Shown: positions 16,511 through 28,598, numbered from the stretch's first letter. The stretch: DNA of 64,000 nucleotides from Vibrio anguillarum (GCF_001989995.2 NZ_JAHGUP010000025.1:124001-188000), one strand, 5' to 3'. The notes: generated from the sequence alone by a model not told the origin. Program-made: numbers and translations.

Positions 16511-17656
16511 ATGCAAATTATGTATAACATCCTGATCAAAAATGCCCAACAAGCGGGTGGGTGTAGTATCGATATCGCCCTTCAGGGCAACAAAATAGCG
16601 GCGGTGGGCGATCTTGCTGGTTCATTGGCAAAACAGACCGTCGATTTAGATCATGACGTTTTTGTGAGTGCTGGTTGGATTGACGGCCACACTCACTGCT
16701 ATCCGAACTCGCCTATTTATAACGACCACCCCGATAACGTTGGGGTATCCGGTGGCGTGACGACTGTCATTGATGCGGGCAGCACAGGCACAAACGATGT
16801 GGATGATTTTGCGCAGCTTGCAGCGCAATGCACAACCCATGTGCGCGCACTACTTAACATCTCGAAAATTGGCTTGTTGCGCCAAAATGAACTGGCCGAT
16901 GCTAACGACATTGATCTGGATAGCGCAAAGCAAACACTGCTTCGTCATCCCGAATTTATTGTCGGCTTAAAAGCACGCATGAGCGGTAGTGTTGTCGGCC
17001 ACAATGGCTTAATGCCACTTCATGCAGCCAAAGCATTACAACAGCAATGCGGCTGCGTTCCATTGATGGTGCACGTCGGTAATGCGCCGCCAGATTTGGA
17101 TGAGATTGTCGCTCTGCTGGGCAAAGGCGATATTCTCACTCACTGCTTTAATGGCAAGCCTAACCGCATTCTTGATTGTCATGGGGAAATAAAAAGCAGC
17201 GTTCAACAGGCCAGAGCTCGAGGCATGAAACTTGATATCGGCCACGGCAGTGCCAGTTTCAGTTTTGAGGTGGCTGAGCAGGCCATCGCACAAGGGATTT
17301 TGCCCGATACGATCAGTTCTGACATTTACTGTAAGAACCGGCTCAATGGCCCGGTTTACGGTCTTGCCCACCTGATGTCGATGTTTTTTACACTCGGATT
17401 ATCCCATGAGCAGATCATTGAGCGCGTGACGAGTCAAGCAGCGCAAGCACTTCGCTTAGCGAAAAAGGGGCACTTAATTGCAGGCTATGATGCCGATTTA
17501 ACGCTCTACACCATCAATAAAGCGTCGGTTAACTACACCGATACTCATCACCAGCATCGAACTGGACAACAGAGATTTACGCCTCTTGCTGCCATTATTG
17601 ACGGCAAGCTTGTATTGACTGAACAAGGACAACAGCATTATGTCTTCCATTCTTGA
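16511..17656 (+). CDS. Metal-dependent amidohydrolase/deacetylase (EF_0837-like)
   Basis: A dihydroorotase-like amidohydrolase of about 381 residues. Metal-site elements visible in order: DGHTHC (HxH), GLKARMSG with the likely carboxylated lysine, MVHVGN and LTHCFNG histidines, and ISSDIY with the catalytic aspartate. The family acts on acylated or cyclic amino-sugar-derived substrates; the true substrate here is unknown. Starts at 16493, 16511 or 16520 are all possible; 16511 has GAAGAG six bases upstream. The gene overlaps the DgaE-like gene by 17 bases, so the product probably feeds directly into that lyase. Confidence 0.8.
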   Translation: MQIMYNILIKNAQQAGGCSIDIALQGNKIAAVGDLAGSLAKQTVDLDHDVFVSAGWIDGHTHCYPNSPIYNDHPDNVGVSGGVTTVIDAGSTGTNDVDDFAQLAAQCTTHVRALLNISKIGLLRQNELADANDIDLDSAKQTLLRHPEFIVGLKARMSGSVVGHNGLMPLHAAKALQQQCGCVPLMVHVGNAPPDLDEIVALLGKGDILTHCFNGKPNRILDCHGEIKSSVQQARARGMKLDIGHGSASFSFEVAEQAIAQGILPDTISSDIYCKNRLNGPVYGLAHLMSMFFTLGLSHEQIIERVTSQAAQALRLAKKGHLIAGYDADLTLYTINKASVNYTDTHHQHRTGQQRFTPLAAIIDGKLVLTEQGQQHYVFHS

Positions 17657-18764
17657 AAAATATCACTTGAAACAAGTGATCAACGCATCTGGCCGTATGA
17701 CAGCTCTTGGTGTTTCTACTCCGCAACCCGAAGTGGAACAGACTGTCTGTTTTGGGATGAACAACTACTTTGAAATGAGCGATTTGGTGAACAAAACTGG
17801 CCAATATATTGCTCGTTTGCTGCAAGTTGAAAATGCAGTCGTCGTCTCATGCGCTTCAGCGGGAATTGCACAGAGTGTCGCGGCAGTCATTGTGCGTGGT
17901 AACCCTTATCTGCTTGAGCATCTGCATGCAAAAACGCACTCAATCGCAACGGATATTGTGATCCCCAAAGGGCATAACGTCAATTATGGTGCCCCGGTTG
18001 GCAGCATGGTAAATCTTGGCGGCGGTAACCTGATTGAGGCCGGTTGGGCTAATGAATGCAGCGCAGAACAATTAGCCGCGGCAATCACCCCCAATACCGC
18101 CGCCATTCTCTACATTAAATCGCACCATTGCGTGCAAAAAAGCATGTTAACCGTGGCACAAGCGGCCAAAGTGGCTCAAGACCACCAGCTTCCGTTGATT
18201 GTTGATGCAGCAGCAGAAGAGGATCTACAACTCTATTATCAGCAAGGGGCTGATCTGGTGATCTACAGTGGTGCGAAAGCGATTGAAGGCCCAACCAGCG
18301 GTTTAGTGATTGGGAAACATCAATATGTGGAATGGGTTAAGCAGCAATCTGCAGGGATTGGCCGTGCCATGAAAGTCGGTAAAGAAGGCATTTTAGGCCT
18401 AACGCATGCCATTGAGTTGTACTTAAGCCGCCAACAAGAAACTGGCCAACAAATGGTGGATAAAATGACGCCATTTATCGAGGGGTTAAACCGTATTAAA
18501 GGGATAAGCGCGCGCGTGGTTTGGGACAGTGCAGGCCGAGATATCGCACGCGCAGAAGTGAGTTTTGATGCCAAACAATTTGGTATCAGCGCTAATGAAG
18601 CCGTCACACGCCTCCAAAATGGTAACCCAGCGATTTACTGCCGCGCTTACAAATCCAATGAAGGTTCGGTGGAATTTGATGTCCGCAGTGTTTCATCTCA
18701 TCAACTTGAACTTATTCTTAGCGCCATGAACCAACTGAATCAGGAGTCATTAGAATGTCTTTAA
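17640..18764 (+). CDS. dgaE: DgaE-like PLP-dependent ammonia lyase
   Basis: A 374-residue fold-type I PLP enzyme related to selenocysteine synthase SelA. The cofactor lysine sits in YSGAKAIEGPTSG (about residues 205-217), preceded by IVDAAAEED, where the aspartate holds the pyridine nitrogen. DgaE of Salmonella converts D-glucosaminate 6-phosphate to 2-keto-3-deoxy-6-phosphogluconate plus ammonia; a similar 2-amino-sugar-acid phosphate is the likely substrate. It overlaps the amidohydrolase upstream and the aldolase downstream (10 bases). Which substrate isomer it takes cannot be read from the sequence. Confidence 0.8.
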   Translation: MSSILEKYHLKQVINASGRMTALGVSTPQPEVEQTVCFGMNNYFEMSDLVNKTGQYIARLLQVENAVVVSCASAGIAQSVAAVIVRGNPYLLEHLHAKTHSIATDIVIPKGHNVNYGAPVGSMVNLGGGNLIEAGWANECSAEQLAAAITPNTAAILYIKSHHCVQKSMLTVAQAAKVAQDHQLPLIVDAAAEEDLQLYYQQGADLVIYSGAKAIEGPTSGLVIGKHQYVEWVKQQSAGIGRAMKVGKEGILGLTHAIELYLSRQQETGQQMVDKMTPFIEGLNRIKGISARVVWDSAGRDIARAEVSFDAKQFGISANEAVTRLQNGNPAIYCRAYKSNEGSVEFDVRSVSSHQLELILSAMNQLNQESLECL

Positions 18765-19501
18765 GCCCTAATTTTTACGCTGACCGTGTATGTCTCAATG
18801 TGCTGGCGGGCTCTCATCAGAATGCAATTGATATTTATCAAGCCGCACAAGGCCATGTGTTGGTCGGTATGCTCTCGAAAGATTACCCAGATACCGCAAG
18901 CGCTGCGGCTGATATGAAAGCGTGCGCTGAAAAAATCGAGAATGCTTTATCGATTGGCCTTGGCGCAGGGGATCCCAAACAATCGGATATGGTGACGGCT
19001 TTAGCCGGAATACTACAGCCTCAGCATGTCAATCAAGTCTTTACTGGTGTGGGGGCTACGCGTCAAGCGCTAGGTCAACATCACACTATCGTGAATGGTT
19101 TGATTTCACCATCAGGCACTGTTGGCTTGGTTAAAATCTCAACTGGCCCGAAAAATTCAGGTATGGAAGAAGCGGTTGTTCCCATTGATACGGCGATTGC
19201 CATGTTGCAAGATATGGGCTGCAGCTCGGTCAAATTCTTCCCAATGCAGGGGCTAAAATGCAAAGCTGAGTACCAAGAAGTTGCCAACGCCTGTGCTCGT
19301 CACCACTTTTGGTTAGAGCCAACGGGTGGTATTGATTTGGACAACTTTGAAGAGATCTTACGCATCGCTCTCGATGCTGGGGTCGAAAAAGTCATTCCAC
19401 ACATTTATAGCTCAATCATCGATGAGAAAACCGGACAGACTCGCCCCGAGAATGTGAAAACCCTGCTGGCCATGACTCAAAAACAACTGGCACATTCATA
19501 A
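18755..19501 (+). CDS. dgaF: DgaF-like 2-keto-3-deoxy-6-phosphogluconate (KDGP) aldolase
   Basis: A 248-residue aldolase of the EF_0839/DgaF family, a relative of KDPG aldolase. SSVKFFPMQG holds the likely Schiff-base lysine (about residue 155), and WLEPTGGID forms the phosphate-binding end of the barrel. It splits the keto-deoxy acid phosphate into pyruvate and glyceraldehyde 3-phosphate. It starts inside the end of dgaE and is the last enzyme gene of the operon. The product assignment follows the family; this protein has not been tested. Confidence 0.82.
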   Translation: MSLSPNFYADRVCLNVLAGSHQNAIDIYQAAQGHVLVGMLSKDYPDTASAAADMKACAEKIENALSIGLGAGDPKQSDMVTALAGILQPQHVNQVFTGVGATRQALGQHHTIVNGLISPSGTVGLVKISTGPKNSGMEEAVVPIDTAIAMLQDMGCSSVKFFPMQGLKCKAEYQEVANACARHHFWLEPTGGIDLDNFEEILRIALDAGVEKVIPHIYSSIIDEKTGQTRPENVKTLLAMTQKQLAHS

Positions 19502-19508
19502 CACCGAC

Positions 19509-19528
19509 GCCGGAGCATGTGCTCCGGC
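19509..19528. other. Hairpin between dgaF-like gene and regulator
   Basis: GCCGGAGC and GCTCCGGC form a GC-rich 8-9 bp stem with a tiny ATGT loop, eight bases after the aldolase stop. No T-run follows, so it is likely an mRNA-stabilising or partial-attenuation hairpin rather than a full terminator. Confidence 0.5.
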
Positions 19529-19607
19529 ATAACAAAGCGTTGGCTATCTATTGCCTTTAGTGCATTTTACCTTTTAGATAGCGCTGTTCATGCTGGAATG
19601 GGAATCG

Positions 19608-21515
19608 ATGATGTACAAGCTACCGCACCCTCGCCTAATTCATTTGTTGGATGCTGTATCCGCCTCGCCTTTGACTCAGGACGAACTTGCGCAACGGCTT
19701 AATGTTTCGACACGAACCATACGCACCGATGTCGCGCTGCTCAATAATGTGATGGTCAACCATGGCGCGCATCTTCTCCACCAGCGCGGTTCCGGTTACC
19801 AACTCAATATTTACAACCCATCAACTTTCGAGCATTTTTTGTCGAGGGTGCAAAATGCAGAAACGATTCCAAGGACCAGTAAAGAGCGCATCATCCAGAT
19901 TCAAGTACTGCTATTAACGGCAGAACAAGGCGTAAAAATTGACGAATTGGCCGAGACATGGAATCTAAGCCGCACCGTTATTCAAAATGATATGGCCGAT
20001 GTACGCAGCCAACTCGCCACGTTTGGTTTATCGATTGAAAGTAAACCTCGTTTGGGCATGCTGATCCAAGGCCCAGAAATGGCGATTCGCTCCCGTTTAA
20101 CACAGCTTATCTACATCGAACAAAAAGAGACAAAACAAGCTCTGGGCTTTATTAGTACGATCTTCCCTGATAAATCTCAGCAAATTTTTGCAGCGCGCTT
20201 TCGTGAAGTGTTGAGCAACCATGCACTCTATATCAATGATATTGGGCTGCGTTGGTTAACCCTTTATGCTGCCGTCACACTGCACAGGCTCGCGTGTGGC
20301 AAAGAGCTTACCGAATTTTCTAAAAACGATGTTCATGAAACGACGCTACCGATTGCCAAAGCGTTATTTTCTGCGCTACCGATGCTGCTACCCGCCAATA
20401 ACCATGAAATTGCCGCCTTAGCGATTCACATTCAAGCGAGAATTGCGACGAATCAAGCACTCCTTAGCCAGGGTGTACAGCATGAAGCCGATGATCTAGT
20501 CACTCACATCTTTGATTATATCTATCAAAATTACCCTTACGATGTGCGTGACGATGCGCTATTACGCCGCGATCTTCACAACCACGTCTGCCATATGATC
20601 ATTCGTGTCAAACATCATGTCGCCACAATTAACCCATTGGCCGAACATATCAAACAGCACTACCCACTCGCTTACAGCATTACCTTATCGGCCATCGCAG
20701 ACTGGATCAGAGAGACGGGTTACTGCATGACGCAGCACGAAATAGGCTATCTTGTAATTCACATTGGTGTGGGGCTTGAACGTAATTATCATTTAGGTCA
20801 CCGTACACCAAAAGCGCTCCTGTATTGCGACGCCGGTAATGCCGCAACACTTGGGCTAGAAGCGATCATCCGCCGCCAGTATCCGCAATTGGATATGAAA
20901 ACAGTTTATTCCCCTGAACAGTTGATCACCGCTGATGCCACGCAAGCGGACCTCATTATTACCACCATGCCCTTAGCCAATAGAGAGATTCAGAGCTTTG
21001 TGGTTGACCCCTTCCCTACCCAACATCAATTGGAAGAACTGGGCAAACAAGTGTTGGTTGATCGCACGCACTCTTATCTTTTGGATAAGTATTTTTCCAA
21101 GGCTCAATTTCTCTACCTTGATGACGTCATTGAGCAATCACTCCTCTTTGAGCAGGTTTGCTCGCATCTTGAATCAACTGAGTTGGTAGAGGAAGGATAC
21201 CGAGCTTCACTGCAAGAGCGAGAGAGTTTGGTTTCAACCATGATGGGCGAATACATTGCTCTACCTCACTCAATTGAACTCTTTGCTAAACGTTCGATGG
21301 TTTACACCGTCGCTGCACCGCGTGGAATTGAATGGGGCAATGGTGAAAAAGCCTATCTGATCTTTTTCCTCGCCTTAAGTAAATGTGACTATGAAGAGGC
21401 GATGGGGCTGTATGATCTTTTCCAAGTGCTGATTAATAAAAAATTAGGCAAAAGTCTGTCGCAATGCGAAACCTTCAAGCACTTCAAAACACTGGCGCAC
21501 TTGGAATTACAATAG
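19608..21515 (+). CDS. PRD/EIIB/EIIA transcription activator (BglG/MtlR-type)
   Basis: A protein of about 635 residues. Domain order: helix-turn-helix (DELAQRLNVSTRTIRTDVAL), second HTH of Mga type (DELAETWNLSRTVIQNDM), two PRDs with conserved histidines, an EIIB-like domain with Cys in LLYCDAGNAAT, and a C-terminal EIIA-type domain with IALPHS (phosphorylatable His). The N-terminus is DNA-binding, not the RNA-binding CAT domain, so it is an activator of MtlR/LicR type despite the common antiterminator name. It likely controls the operon upstream in response to PTS phosphorylation. Starts at 19590, 19608 and 19611 are possible; GGGAA favours 19608. Confidence 0.85.
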   Translation: MMYKLPHPRLIHLLDAVSASPLTQDELAQRLNVSTRTIRTDVALLNNVMVNHGAHLLHQRGSGYQLNIYNPSTFEHFLSRVQNAETIPRTSKERIIQIQVLLLTAEQGVKIDELAETWNLSRTVIQNDMADVRSQLATFGLSIESKPRLGMLIQGPEMAIRSRLTQLIYIEQKETKQALGFISTIFPDKSQQIFAARFREVLSNHALYINDIGLRWLTLYAAVTLHRLACGKELTEFSKNDVHETTLPIAKALFSALPMLLPANNHEIAALAIHIQARIATNQALLSQGVQHEADDLVTHIFDYIYQNYPYDVRDDALLRRDLHNHVCHMIIRVKHHVATINPLAEHIKQHYPLAYSITLSAIADWIRETGYCMTQHEIGYLVIHIGVGLERNYHLGHRTPKALLYCDAGNAATLGLEAIIRRQYPQLDMKTVYSPEQLITADATQADLIITTMPLANREIQSFVVDPFPTQHQLEELGKQVLVDRTHSYLLDKYFSKAQFLYLDDVIEQSLLFEQVCSHLESTELVEEGYRASLQERESLVSTMMGEYIALPHSIELFAKRSMVYTVAAPRGIEWGNGEKAYLIFFLALSKCDYEEAMGLYDLFQVLINKKLGKSLSQCETFKHFKTLAHLELQ

Positions 21516-21602
21516 AATAACTGATCCCTATAAGTATTTCTTTTAAAAACAATTCTCAACTCTTTTACAAATCAAAACTTTAGAGTAAAACCTAGCCACA
21601 AC

Positions 21603-21625
21603 AAGGCCCTCGCTAAGAGGGCCTT
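21603..21625. terminator. Convergent terminator, PRD regulator / katG
   Basis: Nine-bp stem AAGGCCCTC / GAGGGCCTT with a GCTAA loop, in the 138-base gap between two converging genes. T-tracts are short on both sides. Confidence 0.65.
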
Positions 21626-21653
21626 AATATCAAGATTACCGAGTGGAGATAGC

Positions 21654-24132
<2,479 letters not shown>

Positions 24133-24453
24133 CTAACGCAATACGGCTAAGTTCACCCCTAAAGTCTCTCCTAACCACAGAACTTGTCCCTCAGAATGGT
24201 CATACCTATCGTCTCCAGAAACCGGATGGATCAACACGCTAAGACCTTCCCGATGTTCATCTAGCCACTCAATAAATCCGTGGCTATTGTCAGCAAGGTG
24301 CACTTCAAACATCGGCTTTAAGTGCGGGCCAACAAGCCTTGGTACTAAGCCAAACATGGCTTGTACATCATGTCGTTGTTGGGCAATTTTTTGTTGTACG
24401 CGCTGTGCTTTCGCTTGCTCTGCGAGATCAAAATAAACATGGGCATGAAACAT
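24133..24453 (-). CDS. DOPA 4,5-dioxygenase family protein
   Basis: A 106-residue protein beginning MFHAHVYFDLAEQ, the typical start of the PF08883-type family, with further histidines in PHLKPMFEVH and LIHPVSGDD. These match the small bacterial members whose substrate is unknown; fungal and plant relatives open the DOPA ring. AGAGGAG lies seven bases before the ATG at 24453; a longer frame adds 21 unsupported residues. It is monocistronic. The family call is firm; the enzymatic role in a vibrio is unproven. Confidence 0.8.
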   Translation of the reverse strand: MFHAHVYFDLAEQAKAQRVQQKIAQQRHDVQAMFGLVPRLVGPHLKPMFEVHLADNSHGFIEWLDEHREGLSVLIHPVSGDDRYDHSEGQVLWLGETLGVNLAVLR

Positions 24454-24669
24454 AAAATAACTCCTCTTGATTTTTAAGCAGTGTACTACGCCAAAAGAGC
24501 ATAGAAACCACAACAAATTTGCTGATGATTTTCAGCTAATTTGAAGGTACTAACCACAACGTATTCTATTTTAAGAGCCAAGAAATGGGCATTATCACAG
24601 GATGACGTTGATTCAAACGAAGAACCAGCGTATTAAATAACCTCAAACTTTCGATGGTGGATACCCGCT

Positions 24670-25275
24670 TTGCAACCTATCAATCAACTGCTCCTCTCAA
24701 TGCAGCCGTTATTGGAACAGTACGGCTATCTAGCACTGATCATCAGCATCTTTTTCGAAGGGATTGGCATTCCGATGCCCGGCCAATCGCTCATGATTGC
24801 CGCGTCCATTTTGTCATCCAATGGCGTAATGAATTTCTCTCTTGTTATGATTGTATCGTGGCTAAGCTGCTTTATTGGTAATAGTTGCGGCTATCTGCTC
24901 GGCTATTATTTTGAGGGTTGGTTGGATAAAAAAGGCTATATTTCAGGGGCTAAATTTCAAAAACTGCAAAGCGCTATTCAAAAATACGGCCCGATTTGCT
25001 TAATCATCAGTCGCTTTGTTGAGGGGATGAAACAATTCATGCCATTAGCCTGCGGAGTGGCGAAAATGCCCATCAGAGTATTTTTACTGGGTAACGTGCT
25101 TGCCACCACAGTTTGGGTCGCGGTCTTTGGTTTACTCACCCATTTTGCGTTTGAACATCTTCACCAAATCAGCCACTTTTATTCTGCTTACCGCTATTGG
25201 ATCTGGGCAATGGCCGCTATCACTTTTATCGTTATGATTTATGCAGTATTGAAACATAGACACACTCAGCGCTGA
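24670..25275 (+). CDS. DedA family membrane protein
   Basis: A 201-residue inner-membrane protein. The DedA signature is visible as FFEGIGIPMPGQSLMIAA near residues 29-46, followed by GNSCGYLLGY and the RFVEGMKQFMPLACG motif near residue 118. About five membrane segments. DedA-family proteins flip undecaprenyl phosphate or phospholipids and help maintain membrane potential; which lipid this member moves is not known. The start is probably TTG at 24670, with GGTGG about ten bases upstream; the next Met (24700) lacks a ribosome site. Confidence 0.85.
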   Translation: MQPINQLLLSMQPLLEQYGYLALIISIFFEGIGIPMPGQSLMIAASILSSNGVMNFSLVMIVSWLSCFIGNSCGYLLGYYFEGWLDKKGYISGAKFQKLQSAIQKYGPICLIISRFVEGMKQFMPLACGVAKMPIRVFLLGNVLATTVWVAVFGLLTHFAFEHLHQISHFYSAYRYWIWAMAAITFIVMIYAVLKHRHTQR

Positions 25276-25451
25276 TAGCGACCTGTCTCTGACTTCATTT
25301 CCCCCCTTTTGTCATCACCACATAAAAATAAGTGCAGGGGCTAATGATTGTGTTTCCACTCAATTTGATGTTTGATGTTGCCATTATGTGAACATTTACA
25401 CCAACTCTGAATGTGCTCAAAGAACACACTAGGATGATTTAAGGAGACAAC

Positions 25452-26711
25452 ATGGACGTGATCGTCTTAGGCAGCGGCGTCATCGGGCTAACCAGCGCAT
25501 GGTATTTATCACAAGCGGGCCACCGAGTAACGGTGGTGGATCGCCAATCACAAGGTGCAAAAGAGACCAGTTTTGCTAACGCAGGGCAAATATCTTATGG
25601 CTACTCTTCCCCTTGGGCTGCACCCGGCATCCCACAAAAAGCATTAAAGTGGCTGTTTGAAGAGCATGCACCGTTGAAAATAAAACCATCTATCGACCCA
25701 CAGCTGTTGGCGTGGATGGGTAAAATGTTATTGAACTGCCAACAGGATCGTTACAACATCAATAAAGCCAGAATGCTGGCGATTGCCAATTACAGCCGCG
25801 TTTGTTTGGCTGACCTGAATCAGCAACATAACCTGCAATATCAAGGCCGTCGGCTTGGAACGTTGCAAGTATTTCGCAGCGAAAAACAGCTACAAGCGAT
25901 ACAAAAGGACATCAAACTACTCGAGCAAAGTGGGATTCGTTATCAGCTTCTTGATGTCGATGGGTGCATTAAGCAAGAGCCGGGTCTTGCTCTTGTACGC
26001 GATAAATTGCGAGGTGGTTTGTACCTCCCCGACGATGAAACCGGGGACTGCTATCTGTTTTGCCAACAATTAACAGAGCTCGCGAAAAGCCGTGGGGTGC
26101 AATTTCTGTTTGATGCACAAATAAAAACATTAACCACTGAAGGCAAAAAGATCATCGCTGTCCAAACCGATAAAGGTGAACTGAAAGCAGACAAATATGT
26201 CGTCGCACTCGGCAGTTACTCTACCGCTTTACTGGCGACATTGGGTATCTCCATTCCTGTTTATCCAGTGAAAGGGTACTCACTAACGCTGCCGATTGTC
26301 GACGCCGAATTGTCCCCGCGTTCAACGGTAATGGACGAAACATATAAAGTGGCCATCACTCGTTTTGAGGATCGAATTCGTGTCGCGGGCACGGCAGAGT
26401 TAGCCGGGTTTGATCCTGCCTTGCCTGATGCGCGCAAAGCAACCATTGCAAAAGTCGTGACCGATCTCTTTCCTCAAGGCGGTGATTTAGCACAAGCTAA
26501 ATTCTGGACAGGCTTTAGACCAATGACGCCTGACGGGACCCCGATTATAGGCTCCACTCCATTTGAAAACCTCTACACCAATACCGGACATGGAACCTTA
26601 GGGTGGACGATGGCTTGCGGATCTGGACAGCTTCTTGCCGACATTGTCAGTGAGCAAACTTGTGCTTTACCAATTCATGAGTTGAATCTCTCTCGCTACC
26701 TCATCAACTAG
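25452..26711 (+). CDS. dadA: D-amino acid dehydrogenase DadA
   Basis: A 419-residue FAD flavoprotein. The dinucleotide motif VLGSGVIGLTSAWYL is at residues 5-19; GSYSTALLATLGI and TGHGTLGWTMACGSG are the conserved late motifs of the DadA small-subunit family. It oxidises D-alanine and other D-amino acids to keto acids plus ammonia, passing electrons to the quinone pool at the inner membrane. AAGGAG five bases before ATG. The alanine/sodium symporter gene follows on the same strand after 298 bases, which fits alanine catabolism. No alr/dadX racemase is adjacent. Confidence 0.92.
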   Translation: MDVIVLGSGVIGLTSAWYLSQAGHRVTVVDRQSQGAKETSFANAGQISYGYSSPWAAPGIPQKALKWLFEEHAPLKIKPSIDPQLLAWMGKMLLNCQQDRYNINKARMLAIANYSRVCLADLNQQHNLQYQGRRLGTLQVFRSEKQLQAIQKDIKLLEQSGIRYQLLDVDGCIKQEPGLALVRDKLRGGLYLPDDETGDCYLFCQQLTELAKSRGVQFLFDAQIKTLTTEGKKIIAVQTDKGELKADKYVVALGSYSTALLATLGISIPVYPVKGYSLTLPIVDAELSPRSTVMDETYKVAITRFEDRIRVAGTAELAGFDPALPDARKATIAKVVTDLFPQGGDLAQAKFWTGFRPMTPDGTPIIGSTPFENLYTNTGHGTLGWTMACGSGQLLADIVSEQTCALPIHELNLSRYLIN

Positions 26712-26773
26712 CCACAATAGAAAATGCTTATTATTAGCTAAACCTTAGTGGAAAGTTATTATGCATAATGATT

Positions 26774-26808
26774 CACCCGAGAGGATTTAATTTCCAACCT
26801 TTCGGGTG
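26774..26808. other. Inverted repeat downstream of dadA
   Basis: An 11-bp stem (CACCCGAGAGG / CCTTTCGGGTG, one G-U pair) with a 13-base loop lies 62 bases after the dadA stop. There is no T-run, so it may be a Rho-type or mRNA-stabilising hairpin. The rest of the 26712-27009 spacer shows nothing else I recognise. Confidence 0.45.
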
Positions 26809-27009
26809 ACCAACCCATATGCGCTGAAATTTTAGCCAATTCTAATTAACCCACCTATTATTTAACATTTCGTTAGCATTTTGTGTTCCTCATCACGCTA
26901 ACGATTATTCACAGACAAATAAATTAACATCTAAGTTACAAAAAGATTAATATGTTGCCCACAAAGCAAACACAACACTCACCAAAACTACTAAAACAGG
27001 GAAATGCAT

Positions 27010-28554
27010 ATGCAGTCATTTGTTGATTTTCTGAATGGAATAATCTGGAGCCCGGCGCTAATTTATTTATGCCTTGGTGCGGGTTTATTCTACTCAATTG
27101 TGACCCGATTCGTTCAGGTCCGTCACTTTTTTGAAATGTGGCGACTTCTTCTTTCCGGAAAAAGCTCAACCAAAGGGATATCCTCTTTCCAAGCTTTGGC
27201 CGTTTCACTTTCGGGACGCGTCGGTACGGGTAATATTGCAGGCGTAGCCGCAGCAATTGGTTTTGGTGGCCCTGGTGCTATTTTCTGGATGTGGGTAGTG
27301 GCCTTTTTTGGTGCCGCGACTGCTTATGCTGAGTCAACTCTGGCACAAATTTATAAAGAAGAAGATGAAGGTGAATTCCGTGGTGGTCCCGCTTATTACA
27401 TCGAAAAAGCGATGGGACAAAAATGGTATGCATGGATCTTCGCCATTTCCACCATCTTTGCTTGTGGTGTTCTTTTACCTGGCGTGCAATCCAACAGCAT
27501 TGGTAATGCCGTAGAAGCGGCTTTTGGGGCTGGCCCAATCATTGAAACCACTATCGGTAGCTTCACTTTTGCTAAGATTTTTACTGGTACCGTAGTGTCA
27601 ATTATTTTAGCTTTCATCATCTTTGGTGGTGTTAAGCGTATCGCTAACTTCACACAGGTCGTGGTGCCATTTATGGCTTTGGCCTATGTGATTACTGCGT
27701 TTGTTATCATCCTGCTTAACATCAGTGAAGTACCACGTATTTTTGCCATGATCATTGGTGATGCGTTCACACCAATGGCAGGTATTGGTGCTGCGATTGG
27801 TTGGGGGGTAAAACGAGGTGTTTACTCAAACGAAGCAGGCCAAGGTACTGGACCGCACGCTGCGGCTGCCGCGAGTGTTGATCACCCAGCGCAGCAAGGT
27901 TTAGTGCAAGCATTTTCTATCTATATTGATACTCTGCTGGTCTGTTCCGCAACCGCGTTCATGATTCTGATCACTGGTGCTTATAACGTACACGGCGGCG
28001 CAGAAGGTGCATTTTTAGTACAGAACATCGCGGCGGATATTAGTGCCAATGGCCCAGTATTTACCCAAATGGCGATTGAGAGCGCACTACCGGGCGTGGG
28101 TAAACCTTTTGTTGCGTTTGCTCTGTTCTTCTTCGCCTTTACCACGATCTTGGCATACTACTATATTGCTGAAACGAACATTGCTTACATTCGCCGCACC
28201 TTTAAAGTCGATGGCCTGATGTTCCTTCTTAAAGTAGTGATCATCGCAACGGTATTCTACGGCACAGTGAGAACCGCGAACCTTGCTTGGGCAATGGGTG
28301 ATGTGGGCGTGGGTTTGATGGCGTGGCTAAACATAGTCGGGATTTTGATCATCTTCTTTATGGCTAAACCAGCTATTGCAGCACTCAAAGATTATGAAGA
28401 GCAACAAAAACAAGGTGTCGATGAGTATCTTTTCAACCCAGTAAAACTCGGCATTAAGAATGCGACATATTGGGAAGGAAAATATAAACGCAAAACGGGA
28501 CAAGAACCAACCGTAGAAGAGAGCTCCGTGGGTGTTGAACAACCATCATCCTAA
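27010..28554 (+). CDS. Alanine/glycine:cation symporter, AGCS family
   Basis: A 514-residue sodium-coupled amino acid carrier with about 11 membrane spans. The family signature GRVGTGNIAGVAAAIGFGG is near residue 75, and GVKRGVYSNEAGQGTGPHAA near residue 276 is the second diagnostic motif. It imports D/L-alanine or glycine with Na+. AGGGA seven bases before the ATG at 27010 is preferred over the ATG at 27004. It probably supplies substrate for DadA. A strong bidirectional terminator follows. Confidence 0.93.
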   Translation: MQSFVDFLNGIIWSPALIYLCLGAGLFYSIVTRFVQVRHFFEMWRLLLSGKSSTKGISSFQALAVSLSGRVGTGNIAGVAAAIGFGGPGAIFWMWVVAFFGAATAYAESTLAQIYKEEDEGEFRGGPAYYIEKAMGQKWYAWIFAISTIFACGVLLPGVQSNSIGNAVEAAFGAGPIIETTIGSFTFAKIFTGTVVSIILAFIIFGGVKRIANFTQVVVPFMALAYVITAFVIILLNISEVPRIFAMIIGDAFTPMAGIGAAIGWGVKRGVYSNEAGQGTGPHAAAAASVDHPAQQGLVQAFSIYIDTLLVCSATAFMILITGAYNVHGGAEGAFLVQNIAADISANGPVFTQMAIESALPGVGKPFVAFALFFFAFTTILAYYYIAETNIAYIRRTFKVDGLMFLLKVVIIATVFYGTVRTANLAWAMGDVGVGLMAWLNIVGILIIFFMAKPAIAALKDYEEQQKQGVDEYLFNPVKLGIKNATYWEGKYKRKTGQEPTVEESSVGVEQPSS

Positions 28555-28598
28555 CGGATTAGCTAAACTCATCAGCAAAAAGCATTCAAGGTAAACGC

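Noticed and set aside
19509..19528. Rho-independent terminator after the aldolase gene
   Set aside because: The stem is strong but no T-run follows; kept as a hairpin only.
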